From an uncultured Clostridia bacterium (GTDB lineage: Bacteria; Bacillota_A; Clostridia; Oscillospirales; Oscillospiraceae), in the NCBI GenBank assembly GCA_949289625.1, contig CASEPH010000491.1:1-43168 (forward strand): 43,168 bases of DNA. Reading direction: 5' to 3'. The translations under genes and the position numbers were made by a program. Shown piece after piece: positions 15,785 through 23,514 of the stretch (its first letter is position 1; each line of letters opens with the position of its first letter). Under the pieces are notes generated by a model. The model saw only the letters and a program-made list of their open reading frames with translations, made no database searches and was not told the DNA's origin.

Positions 15785-17353
15785 ATGAAACGAAAGATCC
15801 TTGCGCTGACCATACTTTTTTTGTTTGCTCTGTTTACCGGCTGTTCCGGAAGCAACCCAGTTGTTCCGCTTCCCTCCTCCACCACAGAACCATCCCTCAC
15901 CGTTTCCCCAGCAGCGGAGCCATCCCCCTCTCCCTCTGAGGTCACACCGGCTCCCTCTGCCAGCCAGGCAATTCCCCCTGCTTCCTCCCCAACGGCGGAG
16001 CCTACACCCACGCCGACAGAAATGGTGAACGGTGATCTGACCGATGGCGTAGTTTTGGGACGCAGCGTATTCCTGCACCCCTCTGGCGTAGCCTTCTGGG
16101 GCGCCGACACCGCTCTCTGTTCCGCGCTGACCGATGACTCCGGCATGCTATACGACTATGTGGTGGAAGGAACCCTGTCCTCGGATCTGTGGTGCGTGGC
16201 CATCGTGGACGACGACGGCTTCCTGGGCACCTCCGACGGCCTGTTCCGATTCAGCCTGTCGGAATTTGAACAGGGCTCCGCAGAGATGGAACTTCTCAAC
16301 GAAACAGCCCTGTACGACGGTTTCTCCATCTATGACGGGCAGATTTACTATCTCTCCGGCAACACCCTGTATGCCATGCCCCAATCTGGCGGCTCCACTA
16401 CGCAGATCGCATCCAACGTACTGGACTACAGCATTACCAACCAGGGCGTCTACTTTACCGACGAAAACGGCGGCCTGTACCGTAAGCCCTTCGGGGATGG
16501 CCAGCAGGAACTGCTGACGAACACGCCTGCTGAAACTCGTTTCATGCTCCATGGCAGCACCGTCTATTACTGGACCCCCAGCGGCCTGGTCTATTCCTGG
16601 ACCTCCGGTTCTGATTCCCAGGAACTGCCTCTGGCAAATGCTGTGGATCCCTCGGAGTGCGTTTGGCCCGCAGATGATATTTTAATTTACACAGACACCA
16701 ACGGCGACGTCCATGAGTATTCCCTCACCACTGGCGCCGACGTTCTGCGGGATGAACTCTATACCCTGCCGGAAAAGGAAAAGGGCTTTTTATCGGGAAA
16801 TATGCTCTACTACTCCTATTCCACCAGCGCTTACTGGGACAACCTGGTCACCGGTGACAGTGACGGCGTCTCCTTCAGTGAGTTTGCCGACGCCGAGCCC
16901 AGCGAGACTGCTGCACCTGTGGAATCCCGAGACCCGGCTGATTTTGACATCTCCTCCGGGCTGAAGATAGATATATCCGGCGACAAACAGATCCTGTCCA
17001 ACGACTATTTCTCCGTAGCGCTTCCCGCATCCCCCAGCTGGGATGTAGAGGTCACTGACGCCAACACCATTGTCTTCTACTATCCTCCCGCACGGGACGC
17101 CGGGTATGGCGGCAATTTTGTGACCATCCAGGCCTTCGACTGGTCCGACAATACCTATGCGGATTTCCCCCACTGGACCATGGCTGGTATGGATCCCTAT
17201 AAAAAGTACATTGCCATCTTCCCCACAGACGTCCGCTACGATCCCAGCGACGCTACCCAGCAGGCGGAATTTCAGATCCTCTCTTCCGCTGCCCAGGCCA
17301 TTGATGATACGGAGAACCCGGATGGCAATCCCTTTGAAATATACGACCCCTGA
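15785..17353 (+). CDS. Surface lipoprotein with a Ser/Pro/Thr stalk and a propeller-like repeat domain
   Basis: A 522-residue lipoprotein with lipobox FTGC, Cys20. Residues 25-82 are a Pro/Ser/Thr-rich stalk. From about 85 to 350 short beta-strand units recur, with phrases such as YDGQIYYLSGNTLYAMPQSG, NQGVYFTDENGGLYRKP and HGSTVYYWTPSGLVYSW, the pattern of DUF5050-like beta-propellers. The last ~140 residues (ILSNDYFSVALPASPSWDVEV onward) look like a separate beta-sandwich found at the end of similar lipoproteins. GGGAGGT precedes the ATG. It is divergent from an AraC regulator. A binding or sensing role at the surface is inferred; no enzyme motif is seen. Confidence 0.8.
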   Translation: MKRKILALTILFLFALFTGCSGSNPVVPLPSSTTEPSLTVSPAAEPSPSPSEVTPAPSASQAIPPASSPTAEPTPTPTEMVNGDLTDGVVLGRSVFLHPSGVAFWGADTALCSALTDDSGMLYDYVVEGTLSSDLWCVAIVDDDGFLGTSDGLFRFSLSEFEQGSAEMELLNETALYDGFSIYDGQIYYLSGNTLYAMPQSGGSTTQIASNVLDYSITNQGVYFTDENGGLYRKPFGDGQQELLTNTPAETRFMLHGSTVYYWTPSGLVYSWTSGSDSQELPLANAVDPSECVWPADDILIYTDTNGDVHEYSLTTGADVLRDELYTLPEKEKGFLSGNMLYYSYSTSAYWDNLVTGDSDGVSFSEFADAEPSETAAPVESRDPADFDISSGLKIDISGDKQILSNDYFSVALPASPSWDVEVTDANTIVFYYPPARDAGYGGNFVTIQAFDWSDNTYADFPHWTMAGMDPYKKYIAIFPTDVRYDPSDATQQAEFQILSSAAQAIDDTENPDGNPFEIYDP

Positions 17354-17373
17354 TTTTTCGGCAAATAAAATTA

Positions 17374-17404
17374 CAGGCAGGAAACCGGTTCGGTTTCCTG
17401 CCTG
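17374..17404. terminator. Hairpin between the convergent lipoprotein and MATE exporter 3
   Basis: Perfect 14-bp stem CAGGCAGGAAACCG/CGGTTTCCTGCCTG with loop GTT. The minus-strand flank is T-rich, so it best serves the MATE transcript and probably blocks both. Confidence 0.75.
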
Positions 17405-17410
17405 CATTGC

Positions 17411-18781
17411 TTATTGTGATTCTTCCCGGGCATGCAGCAGCGGCTGCCGTTTGCTCCATCGTCCGGAATAGTAGTATCCCCCCGCCATAATGGTGGAGAC
17501 AAATCCCGCCAAGGCGTTGCCCAGCCAAAAGCCCTCCAGACCCATCACATGGCCCAGCAGAATGCACAGGCCGATTCTGGCCACCACACCATCCATAATG
17601 CAGATCACCAGGCCCAGCATGGCATGGCCAACGCCGTCCACCACAGAATAGGGCGCCGTCATGGAGCAGATGGAAAGCACCCACACCACAGCAATCCACA
17701 TATACCGGGGTGCCATGGCTATGACCTCCGGGTCCTTGCTGAACAATCCAAAAATCTGCTTGGAGAACAATACATAGCTGCATCCGATCACGACACAGGC
17801 GATCATGCAAACCGCCATGCAGGCCCGGTAGCACTGCTTAACTCGATCAAATTTTCTGGCCCCGAAGCACTGCCCCACCATGGTGGCGCTGGACACCGAC
17901 AGCGCACCCACCACAATATTGACAATAGAGTTGAGCTTATTGCCGATGGAATCCACCGCCGAGGCCGTGACCCCAAAGGTATTGACCTGGGCATTGACAT
18001 ACATCATAGAGCAGGTAATGAGCAGACATTGGGCGATATACGGAATGCCCAGCTTGCAAATGGGGATCAGCCGTTCCACGCTGGGCCGAAAGCTTCTGAG
18101 CTTGAAGTCAAAGCCAAATCTGTCCCGGTTTTTGTAGAGGTAGACCAGGGAGATCAGGAAGCTCACCCCCTGGGCGATGACCGTAGCCAGAGCCGCTCCG
18201 GCAGCGGACATATGAAATACCGCCACAAAGATCAGATCCAGCACCAGATTCACCACAGCAGCAATGGCAATAAAGATCATGGGCAGTTTACTCTCTCCCA
18301 TGCCCCGCAAGATGCCGCAGACTGCGTTATAGCCGTAGATAAACACCATGCCGCAGCAGCAGATGATGGTATAGGCCCGGGCATCGGCCACCGCAGCCTC
18401 CGGCGTATTCATCAGAGACAATAGCTGGGGGCAAAATAAAACGCCCAAGATGCCAAACACGATCCCCGCAATGAGTTCCGTGGTAAACAGGGTCCCGATG
18501 GTGGGCTGCAGATCCCGATCCTTTGCGCCCACCTGCTGGCTCAGCAGCACCTGGGCGCCAAAGCTGAATCCCATACCAATAGCCAGAAACATATTGAGCA
18601 ACTGCCCGCCAATTCCCACGGCGGACAGGCCAGTGGACCCCACAAACTGGCCCACCACCACCATGTCCACCATACTGTAGACCGCCTGCAGAGCATTGGC
18701 CAGCGCCACGGGAATGGCAAAAATAGCAAGCTGCTTCAATACCGGCCCCTGGGTCATATCTTTTGCAATTTGATTATCCAT
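17411..18781 (-). CDS. MATE-family exporter 3
   Basis: A 456-residue membrane transporter. The first repeat starts with PVLKQLAIFAIPVALANALQ and VDMVVVGQFVGSTGLSAVGIGG, and the second has GIPYIAQCLLITCSMMYVNAQ and GALSVSSATMVGQCFGARK. The C-terminus ends in a short basic tail. AGAGG precedes the ATG. A strong promoter and a possible 24-residue leader gene lie upstream. The sequence is distinct from exporters 1 and 2. The MATE assignment is secure; the substrate is unknown. Confidence 0.93.
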   Translation of the reverse strand: MDNQIAKDMTQGPVLKQLAIFAIPVALANALQAVYSMVDMVVVGQFVGSTGLSAVGIGGQLLNMFLAIGMGFSFGAQVLLSQQVGAKDRDLQPTIGTLFTTELIAGIVFGILGVLFCPQLLSLMNTPEAAVADARAYTIICCCGMVFIYGYNAVCGILRGMGESKLPMIFIAIAAVVNLVLDLIFVAVFHMSAAGAALATVIAQGVSFLISLVYLYKNRDRFGFDFKLRSFRPSVERLIPICKLGIPYIAQCLLITCSMMYVNAQVNTFGVTASAVDSIGNKLNSIVNIVVGALSVSSATMVGQCFGARKFDRVKQCYRACMAVCMIACVVIGCSYVLFSKQIFGLFSKDPEVIAMAPRYMWIAVVWVLSICSMTAPYSVVDGVGHAMLGLVICIMDGVVARIGLCILLGHVMGLEGFWLGNALAGFVSTIMAGGYYYSGRWSKRQPLLHAREESQ

Positions 18782-18835
18782 AAGTACCTCTTTCCATATG
18801 TTGATTTCCTCTAATTCTCCCGCGTAGGAAAGAGG

Positions 18836-18910
18836 TTAGGGAAATGAGATGCTGTAGACCATACGGGCAAACCACAGCTTGATCTGTGCAAAAGTCAAAG
18901 GCTTTTCCAT
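18836..18910 (-). CDS. Possible 24-residue leader peptide or small protein upstream of MATE exporter 3
   Basis: ATG at 18910 follows AAGGAG with 6-base spacing and reads MEKPLTFAQIKLWFARMVYS plus four more residues before TAA. The middle is amphipathic with aromatic residues. It lies between a near-consensus promoter and the exporter gene, 54 bases before the exporter start. It could be a regulatory leader peptide whose translation affects exporter expression, or a small membrane protein. No homolog is known to me, and chance cannot be excluded for so short a frame. Confidence 0.45.
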   Translation of the reverse strand: MEKPLTFAQIKLWFARMVYSISFP

Positions 18911-18943
18911 AGAAATCTCCTTACCTGGAAGTGCGTCCCTACC

Positions 18944-18971
18944 AGTATAACAAAAACAGTTTAATTGTCAA
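18944..18971 (-). promoter_or_regulatory. Strong promoter of the leader gene and MATE exporter 3
   Basis: Minus strand TTGACA (18971-18966), 16 bases, TATACT (18949-18944), close to the sigma-A consensus. Confidence 0.78.
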
Positions 18972-18989
18972 GGGAACGTTTTCATCTCC

Positions 18990-19018
18990 TTGACGGGGCC
19001 CCAGCAAGTCACTATAAT
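18990..19018 (+). promoter_or_regulatory. Promoter of the tRNA-dihydrouridine synthase gene
   Basis: TTGACG (18990-18995), 17 bases, TATAAT (19013-19018), near consensus. The leader is only about 20 bases. It is divergent from the exporter 3 promoter. Confidence 0.8.
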
Positions 19019-19046
19019 GATAAAAAAACAGACAGGATGAATGGCT

Positions 19047-20012
19047 ATGCAGTACGAATTTGCCCCCATGGAGGGAATCACCGACGACATTTTCCGCCGG
19101 CTCCATCATAAATATTTCCCCGGCGTAAGCCGGTACTATACGCCGTTTCTGTCCCCTTCTGAAGGACGCACCTTTTCCAAAAAAGAGCTGCGGGAGGTTC
19201 TGCCGGAGCACAACGAAGGGGTCCCCTTGGTACCGCAGCTCCTCACCAATCGCTGTGAGCTGTTTTTGGAGGGGGCAAAAATCCTGAAGGATCTGGGATA
19301 TGAGGAGGTCAATTTGAATCTGGGTTGCCCCTCCGGCACCGTTACCGCCAAGGGAAAGGGCTCCGGTTTTCTGTTCCCGGAACGACGGGAACAGCTGGAG
19401 AAATTTCTGGATGAGATTTTTGCCCGCTGTCCCTTGGCCATCTCCATCAAAACCCGCCTGGGGAAATCCGACCCGGAGGAATTCCCTGTGCTGCTGGAAC
19501 TCTACAATCGTTATCCCATCAAGCATCTGATCCTGCATCCTCGGGTGCAGCAGGACTTTTACCGAAAACCCGTCCGCATGGAGTGGTTCTTTTGGGCCAT
19601 GGAGCACAGCGCAAATCCCCTGTGCCTCAGCGGCGGCATCTCCACCGCCGCCGATTTTCATCGGGTCTTTTCCAAGACCTCACCGCCCCAAGTCATTATG
19701 CTGGGTCGGGGGCTGGTGGCAGACCCTGGGCTGGCAGGAAAACTGCAAGGTTCTCCTGCACCTTCCCGGGAGACGCTGCGCGCCTTTTATGAAGAGCTAT
19801 TTCAGGAAACTGCTGCACGGCTTGGCACCCCCAAATACACCATGTTTCGCATGAAGGAACTCTGGAGCTATTTCATTTTGCTGTTCGATCAGCGGGAGAA
19901 ATATCAGAAGCTTCTGCGAAAGACCACCTCCCTGACAGAGTATCAAGCCATTACCGCTCATATTTTGAGGGAGCTTCCGCTGCGGGATGCAGCGGAACCG
20001 TTCTGGATCTAA
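19047..20012 (+). CDS. tRNA-dihydrouridine synthase family protein
   Basis: FMN-dependent enzyme that reduces uridines in the D-loop of tRNA. The 321-residue protein opens with YEFAPMEGITD, the FMN-barrel start, and has LVPQLLTN, NLNLGCPSGTVTAKGKG with the catalytic Cys, SIKTRLG, HLILHPRVQQDFYR, LCLSGGI and the phosphate-binding MLGRGLVADPGLA. ATG 19047 is preferred because the ribosome site GACAGGA gives 9-base spacing; ATG 19041 in frame is too close. It is of the short Clostridia type rather than clearly DusA, B or C. It stands alone behind its own promoter. Confidence 0.93.
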   Translation: MQYEFAPMEGITDDIFRRLHHKYFPGVSRYYTPFLSPSEGRTFSKKELREVLPEHNEGVPLVPQLLTNRCELFLEGAKILKDLGYEEVNLNLGCPSGTVTAKGKGSGFLFPERREQLEKFLDEIFARCPLAISIKTRLGKSDPEEFPVLLELYNRYPIKHLILHPRVQQDFYRKPVRMEWFFWAMEHSANPLCLSGGISTAADFHRVFSKTSPPQVIMLGRGLVADPGLAGKLQGSPAPSRETLRAFYEELFQETAARLGTPKYTMFRMKELWSYFILLFDQREKYQKLLRKTTSLTEYQAITAHILRELPLRDAAEPFWI

Positions 20013-20036
20013 GGCACATTTTTGGGCTTCTTTACA

Positions 20037-20054
20037 TATTGACGCATGTCAATA
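20037..20054 (+). promoter_or_regulatory. Inverted repeat TATTGAC-N4-GTCAATA (Crp/Fnr-like site)
   Basis: Perfect 7+4+7 dyad whose core TTGAC-N4-GTCAA has the geometry of Crp/Fnr-family operators such as TTGAT-N4-ATCAA. It lies about 90 bases before the -10 of the beta-helix gene. No such regulator is encoded in the window. Confidence 0.4.
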
Positions 20055-20138
20055 ATACAACTGGTTGCCTGGTTCAAAAACTGACCTTCGTGATTTTGCT
20101 GGAATCCGGCGCTTAAATCTGTAATTTTTCGGGCGATA

Positions 20139-20147
20139 TGCTATAAT
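20139..20147 (+). promoter_or_regulatory. Extended -10 promoter of the anchored beta-helix gene
   Basis: TGC followed by a perfect TATAAT (20142-20147). The -35 region is poor, which fits dependence on an activator or on the extended -10. Confidence 0.6.
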
Positions 20148-20177
20148 ATTTTCTGCACAGGACCATATTTCCAAAGC

Positions 20178-20190
20178 GAACAGACTGTTC
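20178..20190 (+). promoter_or_regulatory. Palindrome GAACAG-A-CTGTTC in the leader of the beta-helix gene
   Basis: Perfect 13-base dyad between the promoter and the ribosome site, flanked by a longer CACAGGA/TCCTGTG repeat (20156-20162 and 20189-20195). It could be an operator or an RNA stem. It resembles a LexA box only loosely. Confidence 0.3.
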
Positions 20191-20210
20191 CTGTGTGGAA
20201 GGAGATTTGT

Positions 20211-22604
20211 ATGAAACGCAAAAAACTCTTGGCCCGTTCCCTGGGCCTGGGACTGTGCGTATCGCTTCTGACAACAGCGACGCTGGCAGCCACAGGCTCC
20301 CCGTACACCGGCGCAGCTGCGGACATCACCGCACCGGATGGTCAGGTTGCCACCCTCTTGGTAAACGGGGTCGTGACTCGCTTTGACGGCAGTGACGCCA
20401 CCTATTCCGAAGCCGACAATGCGCTGGTGGTCTATACCGATAATCTGGACGATCCCAGTAGCCGTCTGTCCTCATTCACTGCTGGCGGTGCGGACGAGAC
20501 CGACAACGACTACGCCTATCACACCGCCCTGTTTGTGGACGAAACCGGCGTCGTAGACGCAAAATCCGTCACCGAGGCCATAGGCGATGGAGCCACCTTC
20601 GACGGAACCCATGCGGAAAACGTGACCATCGAGGGCACCGATCCCAGCTTTAACGGGATCATTGTGGCCGGCGGCATCGAATACACCATCTCCAAAGCCA
20701 CCATCACCTTCAACACCGACGGCGACGGCCTTCAGGCCTGTGACTTCTCCGGAAAGGGCACTGCCATCACTGCCTTTGGAGAAGGCACCAAGCTCACCGT
20801 GGAGGATTCCAATATCTCTGTTTCCGGCGTAGCCAATATGACCCTTTTCGCAGATTCCGGTTCTACCTTAACCGTTCGGAATTCCACGCTGCATTCCGAC
20901 GGTGGCACCCTCCATGCCGGGTATCTGAACTCTCCCTCCCAGAACACCATGGTGGCACCCCCCTGGATCCTGGGTATCATGGGGTCCTCCCGCTGTACCA
21001 ATCTGGAGGGCAACAACACCACCATGAACGTTATTGACTCGGAGACCTCCGCCGCCAAATGGGCAGTGCTGTCCACGGACTCCGGCTCCAACATGAAGCT
21101 CAATGTGGTCAACACCACCATGGATCTCACCGGCAGCGATAAGATCATGCAGGCAGACGGTACCTATCAGGACGAGAATGGGGATCCCAACCCCTACACC
21201 ACCCGTTCCGGCTACGGCACCTACGTGATCGGCAACGCGGATGAGCAGTTCCTGGGCGTCACCATGAACGTGGGCACCTACGGTTCCATCTTCACCGGTG
21301 GCTCCGGTACTTACACCAACCTGGAAGCCGGCCAGACCTACGAACTGCTGGATGCCAACGGAGAAGTCACCGAGGTCTACGAGGCCACCGAGGATAAGGT
21401 GACCACTATCAATTCCGACACCTTTGGCTTTATGTCCCACCAGGGCACCGACACCATTAATCTGGAAAACGGCACCATTGTGAATTCCAACTATGCTTCT
21501 TTCCTGATTAAGAATACCCAGGGCGATACCGTCATCAACGTCACCAATGGCGTACAGCTGAACAACGGCAACGGCGTGCTGCTGCAGGTCATGGACAACG
21601 ACGATTCCACCACCGGCATGGATACTGCTACCTTTAGTTTCAACACCACCCACGAGGAGCCCGCAGGCTGGCCCTCTGAAAACGGAAACGTCTCCTCTGA
21701 GATGACCACCGATACCGCCGCTGGCGACATGGGCGGCGGCGATATGGGCGGCATGATGCCTCCTGACGGCATGGGTGGAGATATGGGCGGCATGGCACCT
21801 CCTGACGGCATGGCGCCTCCCGATGGCGGCATGGGCGGCCCAGGCGGAGGCGGCGCTTCCGCAGGTCCTGTGGTCAACTATCTCAATGTGGAATCCAGCG
21901 AAATTTCCGGCGACATCTATAACGGCTCCGGCTATTATGGCCAGAGTGCCGTAGGCGTGGAGGTCAATTTGGGGCAGGACGCCATCTATCACGGTGCCGT
22001 GGCCCAGACGGAAACCATCCATACCGACGCCATCAACTACACCTCCCAGGTTTTGGAGGAAGGTACCTCTGCGGAAGACGCCGGACAGATCACCTCCTTT
22101 ACCATTGCGGAATACTATAACATCGGCCATGTGGCCAACCGGTTCTACAGCAACGGCGACAATACCTTGACCATGAATCTTTCCGACAACGCCGTCTGGA
22201 ACGTCACCGGCGACTGCCTGCTCTCTTCCCTGACCATTGGTGAGAATGCCACCCTGCAGGGCGAAAACGGCACCCTGGTCATGACCGTGGATGGAACTGA
22301 AACAGAAATCGCCCCAGGTACCTACGAAGGTGAGATCCGGTTGACGTACACAGAAAATGCTCCAGCCGAAGCGGATTCCGTCGTGGAGTCCTCCATCGTG
22401 GAAGAAGCTGCTCCCTCGGAGGCCCCTGCGGTTTCCGAAGCACCTGCTGAGACCGCCGATTCTTCCGACGCTTCCTCTGATGCCTCCACCCAGGAAGCAG
22501 CAGAAAACACCGCAAGCACCGGCGTCGTGGTGGGCATCCTGGCTGCAGTGATCGTTGTGATTGCCATCGCGGCTGCAGTTGTAGTAAAGAAAAAGCGCAA
22601 ATAA
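20211..22604 (+). CDS. Large secreted, membrane-anchored beta-helix surface protein
   Basis: A 797-residue protein with a signal peptide (KKLLARSLGLGLCVSLLTTA, cleavage near ATLAA). Residues ~40-500 and ~555-700 are rich in short Thr/Asn/Gly beta repeats (TLTVRNSTLHSDGG, MKLNVVNTTMDL, DTVINVTNGV) of the right-handed beta-helix type. A low-complexity Gly/Met/Asp/Pro tract (GDMGG, MMPPDGMGG and similar) fills about 506-549. A Ser/Glu/Ala-rich stalk leads to one C-terminal membrane helix (VVVGILAAVIVVIAIAAAVV) and a KKKRK stop. It is exposed on the outer face of the membrane; a glycan- or surface-binding role is inferred from the fold. It is a paralog of the leaderless protein at 31300 (WAVLSTDSGS against WAALSTDASN, SGYGTY against SGYGAY, same order). 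GGAAGGAG precedes the ATG. Confidence 0.85.
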   Translation: MKRKKLLARSLGLGLCVSLLTTATLAATGSPYTGAAADITAPDGQVATLLVNGVVTRFDGSDATYSEADNALVVYTDNLDDPSSRLSSFTAGGADETDNDYAYHTALFVDETGVVDAKSVTEAIGDGATFDGTHAENVTIEGTDPSFNGIIVAGGIEYTISKATITFNTDGDGLQACDFSGKGTAITAFGEGTKLTVEDSNISVSGVANMTLFADSGSTLTVRNSTLHSDGGTLHAGYLNSPSQNTMVAPPWILGIMGSSRCTNLEGNNTTMNVIDSETSAAKWAVLSTDSGSNMKLNVVNTTMDLTGSDKIMQADGTYQDENGDPNPYTTRSGYGTYVIGNADEQFLGVTMNVGTYGSIFTGGSGTYTNLEAGQTYELLDANGEVTEVYEATEDKVTTINSDTFGFMSHQGTDTINLENGTIVNSNYASFLIKNTQGDTVINVTNGVQLNNGNGVLLQVMDNDDSTTGMDTATFSFNTTHEEPAGWPSENGNVSSEMTTDTAAGDMGGGDMGGMMPPDGMGGDMGGMAPPDGMAPPDGGMGGPGGGGASAGPVVNYLNVESSEISGDIYNGSGYYGQSAVGVEVNLGQDAIYHGAVAQTETIHTDAINYTSQVLEEGTSAEDAGQITSFTIAEYYNIGHVANRFYSNGDNTLTMNLSDNAVWNVTGDCLLSSLTIGENATLQGENGTLVMTVDGTETEIAPGTYEGEIRLTYTENAPAEADSVVESSIVEEAAPSEAPAVSEAPAETADSSDASSDASTQEAAENTASTGVVVGILAAVIVVIAIAAAVVVKKKRK

Positions 22605-22637
22605 CATTCCCCGCTTCCTTTCTCTGAAAGCAAACAA

Positions 22638-22680
22638 AAACCGGCAGGAATTCGGATCATCCGTTTTCCTGTCGGTTTCC
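22638..22680 (+). terminator. Terminator of the beta-helix gene
   Basis: Outer stem AAACCGGCAGGAA/TTCCTGTCGGTTT (one G-T pair) enclosing a small CGGAT/ATCCG hairpin, followed by a short pyrimidine run. Confidence 0.75.
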
Positions 22681-22724
22681 TTCCGCATTAGCCCGAGGGA
22701 AGGTTATGCGCTCTATATACATAT

Positions 22725-22758
22725 AATCCGGCGGCAGAAATAAAGCTGCCGCCGGATT
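22725..22758 (-). terminator. Terminator of the cytidylate-kinase-like gene
   Basis: Perfect 13-bp stem AATCCGGCGGCAG/CTGCCGCCGGATT with an 8-base loop, directly after the stop codon in the minus direction, followed by ATATGTATAT. Confidence 0.75.
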
Positions 22759-22764
22759 CTTGGT

Positions 22765-23370
22765 TTATTTCAGATTTTCCTGCATCATCAGGGCATAACT
22801 TGCAATGGCTTCTGCCACCTGATCGGAAGGCAGGGTGGATGTATCAATGGAAAGCATAGCGCTTCCCGCGTCTCCCCATTTTTTGTGGGTGAAGAAGTTG
22901 TAGTAATCCGCCCGGGCCTTATCCTGCTTCTTGATGGTCTTTTCCGCCAGCGTGGTGTTTTCAATGGACTGTTCTGCCATAATTCTGCCTACACGATATG
23001 TCATGGGGGCGTGGAGATACACCGTCAGAAGATTCTTTTTCTCCCGGAGCACATAGTCCGCACACCGGCCCACAATGACGCAGTTATCTGCCTGGGCCAC
23101 TTTCCGAATTACATTGAACTGGGCAAAGGCCAGCTGCTGATTCAGGGGAAGATTTTCACTGGTGGCAGCACCGGTCATATAAAGACTATAGATGAGGCTG
23201 CCGCTAGGCTTTTCATCATAGTGCTGCATGGCTGCGGGAGAAAAGCCGCTGTTTTCCGCAGCCATCGTCAAAATTTCCTTGTCGTAAAAGGCGTATCCCA
23301 AACGCTGTGCGACCTTTTCGCCAATCTCTTTGCCGCCGGAACCAAACTGTCTTCCAATTGTAATAATCAT
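22765..23370 (-). CDS. Cytidylate kinase-like family protein
   Basis: A 201-residue P-loop protein. It opens MIITIGRQFGSGGKEIGEKVA, in which GRQFGSGGKE (6-15) is the nucleotide-binding loop. It continues with LGYAFYDKEIL, NCVIVGRCADYVLRE and a C-terminal segment with HKKWGD and MLSIDTSTL. This is the Cytidylate_kin2 type, shared by many Clostridia in addition to the essential Cmk. Phosphorylation of CMP/dCMP is presumed, but the physiological substrate of this branch is not known. AAGG lies before the ATG. It has its own promoter and terminator. Confidence 0.87.
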   Translation of the reverse strand: MIITIGRQFGSGGKEIGEKVAQRLGYAFYDKEILTMAAENSGFSPAAMQHYDEKPSGSLIYSLYMTGAATSENLPLNQQLAFAQFNVIRKVAQADNCVIVGRCADYVLREKKNLLTVYLHAPMTYRVGRIMAEQSIENTTLAEKTIKKQDKARADYYNFFTHKKWGDAGSAMLSIDTSTLPSDQVAEAIASYALMMQENLK

Positions 23371-23420
23371 AGGAACACCGCCTTACTTTAAATTTAGGGA
23401 AACTCCCCATCTTCATATTC

Positions 23421-23449
23421 AGCATACCACATTTTGTGGAAAATAACAA
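23421..23449 (-). promoter_or_regulatory. Promoter of the cytidylate-kinase-like gene
   Basis: Minus strand TTGTTA (23449-23444), 17 bases, TATGCT (23426-23421) preceded by TGG as an extended -10. Confidence 0.6.
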
Positions 23450-23514
23450 GTTAAAAATATATCTCACAGGAAAATTATTTATATTGCACAACCGCAAGTC
23501 GTTCTTTTGTGGTT

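Noticed and set aside
18790..18838. Terminator or attenuator between the 24-residue frame and MATE exporter 3
   Set aside because: Only a 5-base TTTCC/GGAAA pairing is possible and no T-run follows, so it would not end transcription.
20178..20190. GAACAGACTGTTC as a LexA (SOS) box
   Set aside because: The Gram-positive box is CGAAC-N4-GTTCG; here the arms are separated by five bases and the last G is missing. Kept only as an unassigned palindrome.
20868..22688. Long open frame antisense to the beta-helix gene
   Set aside because: It is a shadow created by the GC-rich third-position bias of the plus-strand gene; it has no ribosome site and its product has no recognisable domain. Similar long antisense frames over the lipoprotein at 4975, groEL, pepF and the gene at 31300 were rejected for the same reason.
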